NCBI GenBank assembly: GCA_036702865.1
Contig: DATNQD010000063.1
Span: 186,001-250,000 of the forward strand
Length of the DNA stretch: 64,000 nt
Origin: Trichocoleus sp.
GTDB taxonomy: Bacteria; Cyanobacteriota; Cyanobacteriia; Elainellales; Elainellaceae
Direction: 5' to 3'
Each line of letters opens with the position of its first letter. Positions within the stretch are counted from its first letter, which is position 1. Both the position numbers and the translations under genes were made by a program. This document shows, one piece after another, positions 17,740 through 26,164 of the stretch. Below the pieces are notes generated by a model. That model was not told the DNA's origin. It did no database searches and saw nothing but the letters and a program-made list of their open reading frames with translations.

Positions 17740-18043
17740 AAATTACCTGAGCCGTTCCCAAGATTTCATTGCGCCGAATCCAGTTATGACTCGTTTCAAT
17801 GGCGGATTTGCTAACCAGATCTACTTCACGCCCCAGCAGGTCTTCCAACTCATATTTCATCTTTGCCAACGTCATTAACCCACGTTTTGCGTCCGGGGCA
17901 GAGGTAATCAGAATATCAATATCACTATCGGGGCGGAAATCATCTCGAAGGACAGAACCAAACAGGGCTAGCTCACTCACCTTCCAGCGTTGGCAAAATT
18001 CAGCAAGTTGGTCTTCAGGAAGTTGAACGTTGAGCGTAAGCAT
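17726..18043 (-). CDS. mntA: MntA-like minimal nucleotidyltransferase antitoxin
   Basis: A 105-residue minimal nucleotidyltransferase. The G-S-x10-D-x-D motif is present (GS at 29-30, D41, D43 in GSVLRDDFRPDSDIDIL), holding the metal-binding aspartates; EVDLVS further on supplies the third carboxylate. It is first of the two-gene operon with HepT and would neutralise it by AMP transfer. The known family chemistry is established; activity of this pair is inferred. Confidence 0.9.
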   Translation of the reverse strand: MLTLNVQLPEDQLAEFCQRWKVSELALFGSVLRDDFRPDSDIDILITSAPDAKRGLMTLAKMKYELEDLLGREVDLVSKSAIETSHNWIRRNEILGTAQVIYVAR

Positions 18044-18160
18044 GATTTAACCTCCCGAATCAGCAGATGATTCAGCCATTCTGTCTTTATTCTACGCCTT
18101 GACCCGAATTGCTATGGCAAGAGGCTATAACAGGGTCAGCAGAAAGCATGGTGAGAGAAT

Positions 18161-18388
18161 ATGGCGCGAGATGAAGCTTATCAGGAAGCAGAACGGCGAA
18201 TTGAAGCAGCTTGTCAGGAGGGAGCTACAGAACTTGATCTCAGCGGAGTGAGATTAACGGAATTGCCAGAGGCGATCGCTCCAGGGCAAAGTATAAGCGC
18301 ATTTTGCGCTAACATTAGCGATAACGTTCAGGCAAGCTGCCTATTGATAGGAGCGTGTTCTGCGAATTATGATCAGCGGTATCTTTGA
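18161..18388 (+). pseudogene. Truncated start of a leucine-rich-repeat protein gene
   Basis: The first ~40 codons (18161 to about 18280) encode MARDEAYQEAERRIEAA, then GATELDLSGVRLTELPEAI, which is how many cyanobacterial LRR and Roc-COR-like proteins begin (a charged helix followed by the first LxLxxxxLTxLPe repeat). The remainder (GQSISAFCANISD...) no longer resembles repeats, and the frame closes after 75 codons, overlapping the next gene's start by 20 bp. Read as a decayed 5' remnant of a large gene. A small hairpin (AGCGCA-TTT-TGCGCT, 18296-18310) sits just after the break. Confidence 0.6.
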
Positions 18389-19349
18389 GAATTGTATTGG
18401 TTCCGAGCAAGCACAGCCTACGCTTCAGTATTGGGCTGAGTTAGGATATCGAGAAATTCAACGAGGGCAGTTGTCGGCGGAAGCGGCTCAAGCGCTCTAT
18501 GGGCATGCCTCTAACCTGACATCCATCCGCTTGCAAAATGGCAACTCAGCCGATCATGGCTTGGTTCGCGTCATGGTTTGGGAGCAACCTCGCAATGCAG
18601 GTCTACAAAAATCTCATCCGTTTGCAATCGGCAGTCGCTGGTTTGCTTCTTTAGTACAAGATATTTATGCCGTTGCTGATGCCTTCAACGACGACAACAC
18701 TAATGGCGGCGATTGGATTGTCACTGAACCGATTCGAGGGATCGAATTTATTGGTCAACCAGGCACCAACTTCTACCAGCGATTTACGGGTGTGCGCGAG
18801 TTTTTTGTGATTGGATCAGAAACGCGACAAGCTTTCTTTCAGCGCTACAACTATACTCGTCCGGGTTATGGCGTGATTGACCCAGCGTCTCCGCTAGGCG
18901 TCAGTGAGGGAACCCACTCCAGCATTGTCACAGCTGATCATGATACCGCTGCATTTTATACCGATGTCTTTGGTCTAGTTCCTGCAAACAATACCCGGAA
19001 GCGATCGGGCTATCAAAATCCTGCAACTCGGCAAATTTTGATGTTAGAAGAAGGCGAGGAGTTTCTTTTATCCTCATTCATGTCACCCAAAACGGATGTA
19101 GGCGTTTTACAAGTCTACACGCCGCTATACTCGACTCCTGACAAGCGTGAGTTTGCTCAACCTGGGGTCTTGGGGGCATGTCTTTTCACCTATCAGGTTG
19201 AAGATGTTCAAGCATTTCACGATCGCGTCAGTCGTAGCAATGCCCGATCCGTGACACCGATTCTATTGAATGAGTTTAATGAACGCTCTTTTGGTTTAGT
19301 TGCGCCTGATGAAATGACCTGGGTGATTATTGGACAAGAAATTGGATAA
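18369..19349 (+). CDS. VOC (glyoxalase/dioxygenase) superfamily protein, two-domain
   Basis: A 326-residue protein made of two vicinal-oxygen-chelate-like halves. The second half is clear (SSIVTADHDTAAFYTDVFGLVP, later VLGACLFTYQVEDVQAFHDRV). Such proteins include extradiol dioxygenases, glyoxalases and fosfomycin-resistance enzymes; the metal ligands cannot be assigned confidently. It starts a rightward group with an NTF2-like protein and, after a gene on the other strand, an aldehyde dehydrogenase, suggesting small-molecule catabolism. Confidence 0.75.
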   Translation: MISGIFENCIGSEQAQPTLQYWAELGYREIQRGQLSAEAAQALYGHASNLTSIRLQNGNSADHGLVRVMVWEQPRNAGLQKSHPFAIGSRWFASLVQDIYAVADAFNDDNTNGGDWIVTEPIRGIEFIGQPGTNFYQRFTGVREFFVIGSETRQAFFQRYNYTRPGYGVIDPASPLGVSEGTHSSIVTADHDTAAFYTDVFGLVPANNTRKRSGYQNPATRQILMLEEGEEFLLSSFMSPKTDVGVLQVYTPLYSTPDKREFAQPGVLGACLFTYQVEDVQAFHDRVSRSNARSVTPILLNEFNERSFGLVAPDEMTWVIIGQEIG

Positions 19350-19421
19350 GAAATTGGATAAAAATCATGTTGGCTCTAGCCTCTATCATCATGGGGTGAT
19401 AGTTTAAAACACCCTCTAGTT

Positions 19422-19817
19422 ATGACTACAGAATCAGCCAAGACATTAGTGATTGCTCGACAAGCTTTTGCCCATTTTGAACATGGACTTGCGACCGGAG
19501 ACTGGCAAGCTTTCTTCGATATGCTCACGGATGATTTTTCATTCTGGTTTCCGCTGGGTCAGTTTCGCGGATTAAATGTTGGAAAAGCACGCGCGATCGA
19601 GTTTCTCCACTATGTTTCCGAAGTCTATAGCGAAGGGTTAACATTGACGCTCGATCGGATCACCAGCAACGAAACAACTGTCGTTTTTGAGTTCCGCGAT
19701 GAAGGACTCATGTGGGGAAAACCTTACAAAAACCGAGTCGCTGTTTCTTTTGATGTCCGTGACGATAAAATTTGCGGATACCGAGAGTATTTAGGCAGTG
19801 ATGGTCAATCGAATTAA
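19422..19817 (+). CDS. SnoaL/NTF2-like domain protein
   Basis: A 131-residue single-domain protein of the NTF2-like/SnoaL fold: a helical start (ARQAFAHFEHGLATGDWQAFFDMLTDDFSFWFP), then beta-strands ending VSFDVRDDKICGYREYLGS. The pattern matches ketosteroid-isomerase-like proteins, which act as isomerases, cyclases or small-ligand binders. Gap to the VOC gene is 72 bp. Substrate unknown. Confidence 0.8.
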   Translation: MTTESAKTLVIARQAFAHFEHGLATGDWQAFFDMLTDDFSFWFPLGQFRGLNVGKARAIEFLHYVSEVYSEGLTLTLDRITSNETTVVFEFRDEGLMWGKPYKNRVAVSFDVRDDKICGYREYLGSDGQSN

Positions 19818-19868
19818 TCCAGCGATTAATTTAACTGCGTTTAACTGGGTTTAACTGTCAATTTTGAG

Positions 19869-20684
19869 TTAAATTTCCTCTGGTTGTGGTAAGGGAAAAG
19901 TCTCTCCCGCTAAGTAAGCATCAAAGTACTTTTGAAAATACACCCACGAAGTCATATCTTCTCCTTCCAGGTAAGATTGGGGTGCATTTTTATAGAGCGG
20001 TACGCGAGTATTAATCTCATCCCTCAGTAGCTCTGGCAACTCAGTAAAACCATTCACCTTGCGACCATAAGCACTGTAGACGAGCTGACCCGGACGATCG
20101 CCCATTTTCATCCAAGGAACCCACGGACCGATTCGATCCCAGGAAAGCTGTAATTTAGAAACTGAGAGAATTTCAGGATTAAATAGGTCTTCAGTCGGAA
20201 CGGTTAGTTTAAACAGTTCGGCTGCCTGATAGGTTGGATTGGGACTGTAATCAGCAAATTTTGGCTCTGTAGCGAGAGGATTGGGGTAAGTCATAAATAT
20301 GTCAAACACGAAGGTTGCACTATCTCGATCGACTCTTGCAGGAAATTTGCCTTTAAAGTGACCCTGCACCGGGTTGTTGGCAACATGCATAACTGTCAGT
20401 AATTCTTCCGTCCAGGGGTTTTCCCATTGCCGCAAAAGTTCACCCGTTTCTGGGTGGAGATAGTAAGTCAATTCTCTGGAGGTAAAATCCCAACCCCCTT
20501 CTTCGGTGGGAATACATCTGCTAACACTCACGCCCACCATCTTAAAGAGGCAATTTCTCTTTGCACCGGGAACGAAAGCATAAATTGCCCCTGTCCAAGT
20601 CAAGAAGGTTGATTGGTTTGAATCGAGGGATGAGCGCGTTTTAACCCAGTACTGGGCATCCAAATCTTGAATTTCAGTAGTCAT
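19869..20684 (-). CDS. DUF1838 family protein
   Basis: A 271-residue protein resembling DUF1838: FLTWTGAIYAFVPGAKRNCLFKMVG, then LTYYLHPETGELLRQWENPWT, WDRIGPWVPWMKMGDRPGQLVYSAYGRKV, and a C-terminal PLYKNAP-x-YL. There is no signal peptide. The family occurs beside oxidoreductases in bacteria and fungi with no proven activity. It is on the opposite strand inside the VOC/NTF2/aldehyde-dehydrogenase group. Confidence 0.8.
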   Translation of the reverse strand: MTTEIQDLDAQYWVKTRSSLDSNQSTFLTWTGAIYAFVPGAKRNCLFKMVGVSVSRCIPTEEGGWDFTSRELTYYLHPETGELLRQWENPWTEELLTVMHVANNPVQGHFKGKFPARVDRDSATFVFDIFMTYPNPLATEPKFADYSPNPTYQAAELFKLTVPTEDLFNPEILSVSKLQLSWDRIGPWVPWMKMGDRPGQLVYSAYGRKVNGFTELPELLRDEINTRVPLYKNAPQSYLEGEDMTSWVYFQKYFDAYLAGETFPLPQPEEI

Positions 20685-20727
20685 CTATAGATTTTTTGCT
20701 ATTTCACTAAACGAAGACCTTTCAATA

Positions 20728-20940
20728 ATGAGCATACCTGAAGACTTTTTGTCGCTTCGTCGTCGTCCTGGATTGACCAATTTGCTGGCTCGACAACGAT
20801 TTGAACTGTATGCTGAAAGCTACCGTCAGGCTCAGTTTTATCCCGCTAATACCATGCTGAATGGCGCAGTCGATCGCAAACACTTCATGCAAACCCAGCA
20901 GCAGACGATCGAACATTTAGCTGATTCAGACATGATTTAG
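20728..20940 (+). CDS. 70-residue orphan protein, possibly the tail of a larger enzyme
   Basis: A short protein (MSIPEDFLSLRRRPGLTNLL, then ARQRFELYAESYRQAQFYPA and NTMLNGAVDRKHFM) with an ATG 43 bp from the divergent DUF1838 start. Composition is protein-like, and the compact RQRFELYAESYR/QTQQQTIEHLAD pattern looks helical. It is not recognised. It could be a stand-alone small protein or the C-terminal remnant of a larger oxidoreductase-type gene. It precedes the aldehyde dehydrogenase by 52 bp. Confidence 0.5.
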   Translation: MSIPEDFLSLRRRPGLTNLLARQRFELYAESYRQAQFYPANTMLNGAVDRKHFMQTQQQTIEHLADSDMI

Positions 20941-20992
20941 GACAGAGTGATGACGGGCTGCACAGTCGCCAATCATTGGGAGTCATGACGCC

Positions 20993-22408
20993 ATGAATAT
21001 ATCGATCGGTGTTCGCAATCCCCGCACAGGTAAGGTCGATTACTGGATCACACCGCCCGCGATCGGCGACTTGGCGGAGCAGTGTAATCATTTACGCAAA
21101 GCTCAAATTGGCTGGCAGCAGGCAGGCTTACAGGCACGAATTGAGACATTACAGCAGTGGAAGCAGGCTGTTCAAGCACAGCGAGATGAGTTGATTCAAG
21201 TATTGGTCGCAGATACAGGGCGGCTGGATGTCTCAGTGTTGGAAGTGGATTCATTTTTAGGCAGCCTCGATCGCTGGTGTCGCCTTGCCCCAGAACTGTT
21301 GCAGAGAGAAACACGAAACACCGCCATTCCCTTTATTCGCATCCAGCAAACCGCTGTTCCCTACTCGCTGGTGGGCGTGATTAGCCCCTGGAATTTTCCG
21401 CTCTTGCTCTCGACGATCGACACGATTCCCGCTCTGCTAGCAGGTTGTGCTGTGGTGGTGAAGCCAAGTGAAATTGCGCCTCGATTTGTGGAGCCACTTA
21501 TGGAAACGATCGCATCTGTCCCTGCACTCCAGGCGGTGTTAGCTTATGTTGCAGGAGCCGGAGAAACGGGGGCTAATTTAATTGAACAGGTGGATTTGAT
21601 TTGCTTTACGGGCAGTGTGGCAACAGGTCGGAAGGTGGCTGCTGCTGCTGCTGCACAATTTATTCCGGCATTCTTAGAGTTAGGCGGAAAAGATCCTGCC
21701 ATTGTTTTAGAATCTGCTGATTTAGAGTTAGCCACCTCAGCGATTTTGTGGGGGTCGGTGGTCAACACTGGACAATCCTGTTTATCGATCGAGCGAATTT
21801 ATGTGGCAGATTCAATCTTTGAACGGTTTGTAGAACAATTAGTCACCAAAGCTAAAGCGCTCAAACTTGCCTACCCTACCGTTGAAGATGGGCAGATTGG
21901 TCCCATTATTGCCGAACGACAGGCAGCCATGATTGCCGATCATCTACAGGATGCCATCGCAAAGGGCGCGATCGTTCACTGCGGCGGCAAAGTTGAACCA
22001 TTAGCAGGCGGGTTCTGGTGCCGTCCGACGGTTCTCACCAACGTGAACCATTCTATGAAGGTGATGGCAGAAGAAACGTTTGCACCCATCATGCCAGTGA
22101 TGCCCTTTTCCACGATCGAAGAAGCCATTGATTTAGCCAATGACACCATTTATGGGCTGAGTGCCGCTGTCTTTGCAGGGTCAGAAACCGAGGCAATCGC
22201 GATCGCAGAACAGATTAATGCAGGGGCAATTAGCATCAATGATGCTGCCCTGACTGCCATCATGCATGAAGGTGAGAAAAATGCCTTTAAGTTCTCAGGC
22301 ATGGGTGGTTCTCGCATGGGTGCGGGGGCACTGAAGCGGTTTATGCGGAAAAAAGCATTGCTGATCAAGACAGAGGCGATCGCAGCCCCCTGGTGGTTTC
22401 AATCCTAA
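20993..22408 (+). CDS. NAD(P)-dependent aldehyde dehydrogenase family protein
   Basis: A 471-residue aldehyde dehydrogenase oxidising an aldehyde to an acid. Seen: the cofactor/transition region GVISPWNFPLLLSTIDTIPALLAGCAVVVKPSE, FTGSVATGRKV, the general-base glutamate in LELGGKDPAIVLE (about residue 228), and the catalytic cysteine in NTGQSCLSIERIYV (about 262). Both catalytic residues are intact. The C-terminal segment resembles class-3-like or coniferyl aldehyde dehydrogenases. Substrate is unknown; neighbours (VOC, NTF2-like, DUF1838) suggest breakdown of an aromatic or terpenoid compound (inference). Confidence 0.93.
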   Translation: MNISIGVRNPRTGKVDYWITPPAIGDLAEQCNHLRKAQIGWQQAGLQARIETLQQWKQAVQAQRDELIQVLVADTGRLDVSVLEVDSFLGSLDRWCRLAPELLQRETRNTAIPFIRIQQTAVPYSLVGVISPWNFPLLLSTIDTIPALLAGCAVVVKPSEIAPRFVEPLMETIASVPALQAVLAYVAGAGETGANLIEQVDLICFTGSVATGRKVAAAAAAQFIPAFLELGGKDPAIVLESADLELATSAILWGSVVNTGQSCLSIERIYVADSIFERFVEQLVTKAKALKLAYPTVEDGQIGPIIAERQAAMIADHLQDAIAKGAIVHCGGKVEPLAGGFWCRPTVLTNVNHSMKVMAEETFAPIMPVMPFSTIEEAIDLANDTIYGLSAAVFAGSETEAIAIAEQINAGAISINDAALTAIMHEGEKNAFKFSGMGGSRMGAGALKRFMRKKALLIKTEAIAAPWWFQS

Positions 22409-22496
22409 AACTTATAGGTTAAATCTTGTGACCAACTGATTCCCGCGACCCAATTTAGAGATATCCAGTGATCAATTCTGCCTGGGAGACACAGCA

Positions 22497-22667
22497 ATGT
22501 CTAATATTCGAGAAGAAATGCCGGTTCTCGCCCGCCATGAAGGGGAATGGTTTGGCAGCTATATCCTGATCGCCGTGGAAGTTGATGCCGCGCGGATCAC
22601 TCATAAGCTGCTGCGATCGCTTAAGAACACTGATGTTCACGTCATCGCAACTGATGAGGGAAGCTGA
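22497..22667 (+). pseudogene. Short frame, likely truncated gene start next to tRNA-His
   Basis: A 56-residue frame beginning MSNIREEMPVLARHEGEWFG. The first ~22 residues look like the start of a lipocalin-like/DUF3598-type family ('MPxLARHEGxWxGxY', from memory). The rest (LIAVEVDAARITHKLL...) does not continue the resemblance and stops early. It ends 27 bp before the 3' end of tRNA-His, which points to truncation by a past recombination event. Family identification is tentative, and a genuine small gene is not excluded. Confidence 0.35.
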
Positions 22668-22694
22668 GATCTCGATTAAATTATGATATAAAAG

Positions 22695-22768
22695 GGCGAA
22701 CGAGGGGACTTGAACCCCCGGATGGCGGTACCACAAACCGCTGCCTTAACCACTTGGCTACGCTCGCC
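22695..22768 (-). tRNA. trnH: tRNA-His (GTG anticodon)
   Basis: On the minus strand a full cloverleaf folds: acceptor GCGAGCG/CGTTCGC (one G-T pair), anticodon stem GCGGT/ACCGC with loop TTGTGGT giving anticodon GTG, and a T arm with loop TTCAAGT. The extra G at position -1 (opposite C73) typical of tRNA-His is encoded at 22768. CCA is not encoded; the 3' end is followed by CTTTT on the minus strand. Confidence 0.96.
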
Positions 22769-22779
22769 ATGCGTCTCTT

Positions 22780-22788
22780 AGTATAGCA
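22780..22788 (-). promoter_or_regulatory. Extended -10 promoter element of tRNA-His
   Basis: On the minus strand TGCTATACT lies about 12 bp before the tRNA start: a TATACT -10 with the TG extension. No good -35 hexamer is visible, which is acceptable for extended -10 promoters. Confidence 0.5.
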
Positions 22789-23030
22789 GTTTCCATTAGA
22801 AATCAGCTAGAGGGAGAAGCAAAAAAATTGGCTGGCTATTTACGGAATCGCTGAGCGATCGACTGTAGTATCCTATCCATTCCGATCACAATACTTGAGC
22901 AATCCAGTAATGTGGATGATTGGACGATGAGTCAGGCGAAACTTTAGTGACTGTTGGAGCGAACGATTTACTACGATTCTGCGTCTAGAGATACCAGTGT
23001 TTTGTCGAGCGAAAGTATTGGGCAGGCAGT

Positions 23031-23432
23031 ATGAAAAACTTGAAAGGCTTCTATCTACTGGGCGCTGTAGTCGCAGGAACTGGCATTGCTCTAGCGCTCA
23101 ACAACCCCGGAGCGTCTGCCTACAACGAATACGCAACGCAGCGGCTGAGCGAGTACTTGCAAGCAGACCTTTGTCCTCAGGCAGGCAGTTTCCTCAAAGG
23201 GTCTTGTCAGTCTTTGATTCAAGATAATCAAAAAGCAATTGGTACGATCGTGGCGAAGAATACGCGCCGTGAGGACTATCTGTTGTGGAGTGTCTATAAA
23301 ACTGATCTGGCGATCGACTCCATGCTGCCATCGCTGCTCAAAGATGTCCTTCAGGAATCGCTTCCGGCTTACCATGCAGAAACGATCGGCGTATTCAACA
23401 CGCTACATACCTACCAGCTGAAACGCCATTAA
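23031..23432 (+). CDS. DUF4359 family protein
   Basis: A 133-residue protein with an N-terminal hydrophobic segment (FYLLGAVVAGTGIALALNNPGASAY) and the cyanobacterial DUF4359 pattern: NP-x2-AY-x2-YA, LxxYLQADLC, then a hydrophobic-aromatic core (REDYLLWSVYKTDL) and a short C-terminus. The N-terminus is a signal peptide or anchor, so it is envelope-associated. Two cysteines (in DLCPQ and GSCQ) could form a disulfide. Function unknown. It overlaps the stop region of the convergent gene by 4 bp. Confidence 0.8.
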   Translation: MKNLKGFYLLGAVVAGTGIALALNNPGASAYNEYATQRLSEYLQADLCPQAGSFLKGSCQSLIQDNQKAIGTIVAKNTRREDYLLWSVYKTDLAIDSMLPSLLKDVLQESLPAYHAETIGVFNTLHTYQLKRH

Positions 23433-24133
23433 ACCGGTGAAATCTCAGCAGAAGGATGTCTCTGGAGAACGATAGCTTTTGAGCCGACGACTGGACTCCG
23501 AGCCAGCACCGTTCCCTCAGCGTCCTGAATTTCTAGTGCAGAAAACTTGAGCTGCTGCGATCGTTTAAGGAGTTCATTCGATAGCTGATCCTGAGCATCA
23601 GGTGCGAGTTGATACCAGGCATGCGCCAGTTTAACAGTGAGGCGACTGCGGCTGAGGCTAGGCTGAACAGTTTGAACGAGCGCTTCGCCATAAGGTTCTG
23701 CAACCTGCGTCAAACGCTCCTGAATTTTTGCCAGCCGATCGGGGGCAATGGTCGGGGGTGGGGCGGGTTGAATTTCAGTGGTTGGGGCTATGACTGGATC
23801 AGGAACCTCAGCGATCGAAGGAGATTGAGCCGAAAAGGCATTGGGGAGCCACAAGAAGATCGCCAGAATGCTTGCAGTAATGGCTGTGAGAATGGGCTTA
23901 GAGAGGCGAGTATTCCAGGGGTCAGGCAGACGTTTTTGTACTTGCGGCAGCACCCAATTCCACCATTTGTCCCAGAGCCATTGTCCGAGTTGACGAAGTT
24001 GCCCAATGATTAGCACGATGATAGGCTGCACAATTCCCCAAAGTTGCCCCACCATTCGCGTGAATGCTCCTAGCTTTGATGGAGCAGGGGAGGGGGAAGC
24101 AGGGGACTTGGGAGGGGAAGGCTCCTGGGTCAT
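23429..24133 (-). CDS. Cyanobacterial membrane protein of unknown function
   Basis: A 234-residue protein. It has a proline/serine-rich N-terminus, an amphipathic stretch with many tryptophans (QLGQWLWDKWWNWVLP), one strong membrane helix around 85-105 (ILTAITASILAIFLWLP), a proline-rich linker and a charged C-terminal domain (RLAKIQERLTQVAEPYGEALVQ...). No known domain. Predicted topology is a single-pass or peripheral anchor with a periplasmic C-terminus. It is divergent from panB. Confidence 0.75.
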   Translation of the reverse strand: MTQEPSPPKSPASPSPAPSKLGAFTRMVGQLWGIVQPIIVLIIGQLRQLGQWLWDKWWNWVLPQVQKRLPDPWNTRLSKPILTAITASILAIFLWLPNAFSAQSPSIAEVPDPVIAPTTEIQPAPPPTIAPDRLAKIQERLTQVAEPYGEALVQTVQPSLSRSRLTVKLAHAWYQLAPDAQDQLSNELLKRSQQLKFSALEIQDAEGTVLARSPVVGSKAIVLQRHPSAEISPV

Positions 24134-24324
24134 AACATTCTCCTGAAAAGTCAGTCACAGATACTTGCCAACCAATTTTGTTAGCCAAAAATGGCAGAAC
24201 GATCGCCGCAATTCGAGCGGCAATGTCAAATCTTCCTGATAATGGTAGGAGAAATTCTGCCACATGCAGGATCGTTCCTTTGGTTTGCTTATCAATCATT
24301 ACATTTATCTTATGGCGTTCACCT

Positions 24325-25128
24325 ATGGCAGTTACGACACAGCAATTGATCCGATATAAACAGCAGGGAAAGCGGATTGTTGCCCTGACTGCCTGGGACT
24401 ATTTGATTGCTCAGGTTTTAGATCAGTCAGGCGTAGACTTGATTTTAGTGGGCGATTCGCTGGCAATGGTGGCATTAGGCTATGAGACGACCCTGCCCAT
24501 TACACTGGACGAAATTTTGCACCATGCGAAAGCGGTTCGTCGCGGCGTTAAAAATGCGCTGATAGTGGTGGATTTGCCCTTTCTCACCTACCAGGAAAGC
24601 CAAGCACAGGCAATGCAATCGGCAGGTCGGGTACTCAAAGAAACTGGAGCACAAGCTGTAAAGCTGGAAGGGGGCTACCCCGCTATCGTAGAGACGATCG
24701 CCCGATTAGTGCAGGCAGGCATCCCGGTTATGGGTCATGTTGGACTCACGCCTCAATCAGTGCATCAGTTTGGTGGCTTCCGCAAGCAGGGCAAATCTCC
24801 TAAAGAAGCAGAGCGAATCTTAGCAGAAGCGATCGCCCTTCAAGAAGCTGGAGCCTTCTCAATCATCCTGGAACATATTCCCGCTGACCTGGCTGCCCAG
24901 ATTACTGAGAAACTTACGATTCCTACGATCGGTATTGGTGCAGGCGTCCATTGTGATGGGCAGGTACTCGTCACCGCCGATCTGCTAGGCCTATCCGACT
25001 GGCAACCCCCCTTCGCCAAGGCATATACCAACTTGCGCGAGTCGATCGCTCAGGCAGCGCAGCAATATAGCCAGGAGGTGCGGCAGCAGGAGTTTCCTGG
25101 GCAGGAGTCAGGGAAAACAGCAAACTGA
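24325..25128 (+). CDS. panB: 3-methyl-2-oxobutanoate hydroxymethyltransferase
   Basis: A 267-residue ketopantoate hydroxymethyltransferase, first committed step of pantothenate/CoA synthesis. Motifs: [30 protein letters not shown] with the Mg-binding Asp, [28 protein letters not shown], and the late [14 protein letters not shown]. The ATG at 24325 gives the family start; the frame runs further upstream but that part has no similarity. Confidence 0.96.
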   Translation: MAVTTQQLIRYKQQGKRIVALTAWDYLIAQVLDQSGVDLILVGDSLAMVALGYETTLPITLDEILHHAKAVRRGVKNALIVVDLPFLTYQESQAQAMQSAGRVLKETGAQAVKLEGGYPAIVETIARLVQAGIPVMGHVGLTPQSVHQFGGFRKQGKSPKEAERILAEAIALQEAGAFSIILEHIPADLAAQITEKLTIPTIGIGAGVHCDGQVLVTADLLGLSDWQPPFAKAYTNLRESIAQAAQQYSQEVRQQEFPGQESGKTAN

Positions 25129-25150
25129 GAGGCTATTCCTCATGTTCTAT

Positions 25151-26164
25151 CTAAAACTGCTTTAAGAAGCGCAAATCACTCGCGTACAAACGGCGGATGT
25201 CGTCAATTTGGTGGAGCACCATGGCAAAGCGCTCGACTCCGAATCCAGCCGCGAATCCGGTGTAAATTTCGGGATCATAGCCAACAGACTTGAGAACGTT
25301 GGGATCGACCATGCCGCAACCCAGAACTTCCAGCCAGCGACCGCGCCACTGCACATCAACTTCGGCTGAAGGTTCGGTGAAGGGAAAGAAGCTGGGACGG
25401 AAGCGAATTGGGATATCACCAAACATCGATTCGAGGAAAGTTTTGATGGTGCCCCGTAGATCCGTAAAGGTCAGCCCTTCATCGATCGCTAAAATTTCAA
25501 TTTGATGGAAAACGGCAGCATGAGTGGCATCGACCGTATCACGACGGTAGCAGCGTCCAGGGGCAGCAATGCGGATGGGTGGCTCATGGTTTTCCATGTA
25601 GCGGATCTGCACCGAAGAGGTATGCGTCCGCATGAGGTTGCCATCGGGCAGATAGAAGGTGTCCTGCATATCCCGCGCTGGGTGGTCAGCAGGGGTATTG
25701 AGTGCCTCAAAGTTATAATAGTCGGTTTCCATCTCTGGACCTTGTGCCACTGTGTAGCCCAAACCAACAAAAACTTCCAGTGCCCGATCGATCGTGCTGG
25801 TCAGTGGGTGGGAATGACCTTGAGGACGATAGACCCCCGGCATCGTGACATCGATCGCTTCTGCTTCCAAACGGGCATTAATCTCAGCCGCTTGCAGCGC
25901 CGCTTTCTTTTGCTCCAGGTCTGACTGGACTGCTTCCTTCACTTCATTTGCCAGCGACCCAATGCGCGGACGTTCTGTCGCATCGAGCTTGCCCATCGCT
26001 CCCAACACCTGGGAAAGGCTACCTTTTTTGCCGAGATATTTGATCCGCAGTTGCTCCAAATCATCCAGGCTCGAAACAGAGGCGATCGATTGCTGGGCTT
26101 CCTGCCGCAGGGCTGCGAGTTGAGTTGCCAGATCGCCAGACGGTTGAGACATAGTAGTGGTCAT
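25151..26164 (-). CDS. pheS: Phenylalanyl-tRNA synthetase, alpha subunit
   Basis: A 337-residue class II synthetase subunit that charges tRNA-Phe together with PheT. Seen: an N-terminal coiled-coil region, then motif 2 ([20 protein letters not shown]), [31 protein letters not shown] and motif 3 ([21 protein letters not shown]). Length and order match. pheT is not adjacent, as usual in cyanobacteria. Confidence 0.97.
   Translation of the reverse strand: MTTTMSQPSGDLATQLAALRQEAQQSIASVSSLDDLEQLRIKYLGKKGSLSQVLGAMGKLDATERPRIGSLANEVKEAVQSDLEQKKAALQAAEINARLEAEAIDVTMPGVYRPQGHSHPLTSTIDRALEVFVGLGYTVAQGPEMETDYYNFEALNTPADHPARDMQDTFYLPDGNLMRTHTSSVQIRYMENHEPPIRIAAPGRCYRRDTVDATHAAVFHQIEILAIDEGLTFTDLRGTIKTFLESMFGDIPIRFRPSFFPFTEPSAEVDVQWRGRWLEVLGCGMVDPNVLKSVGYDPEIYTGFAAGFGVERFAMVLHQIDDIRRLYASDLRFLKQF

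Noticed and set aside
22455-22736. Minus-strand open frame over the truncated gene and tRNA-His
   Set aside because: It runs through the tRNA gene, so it is an antisense artefact.
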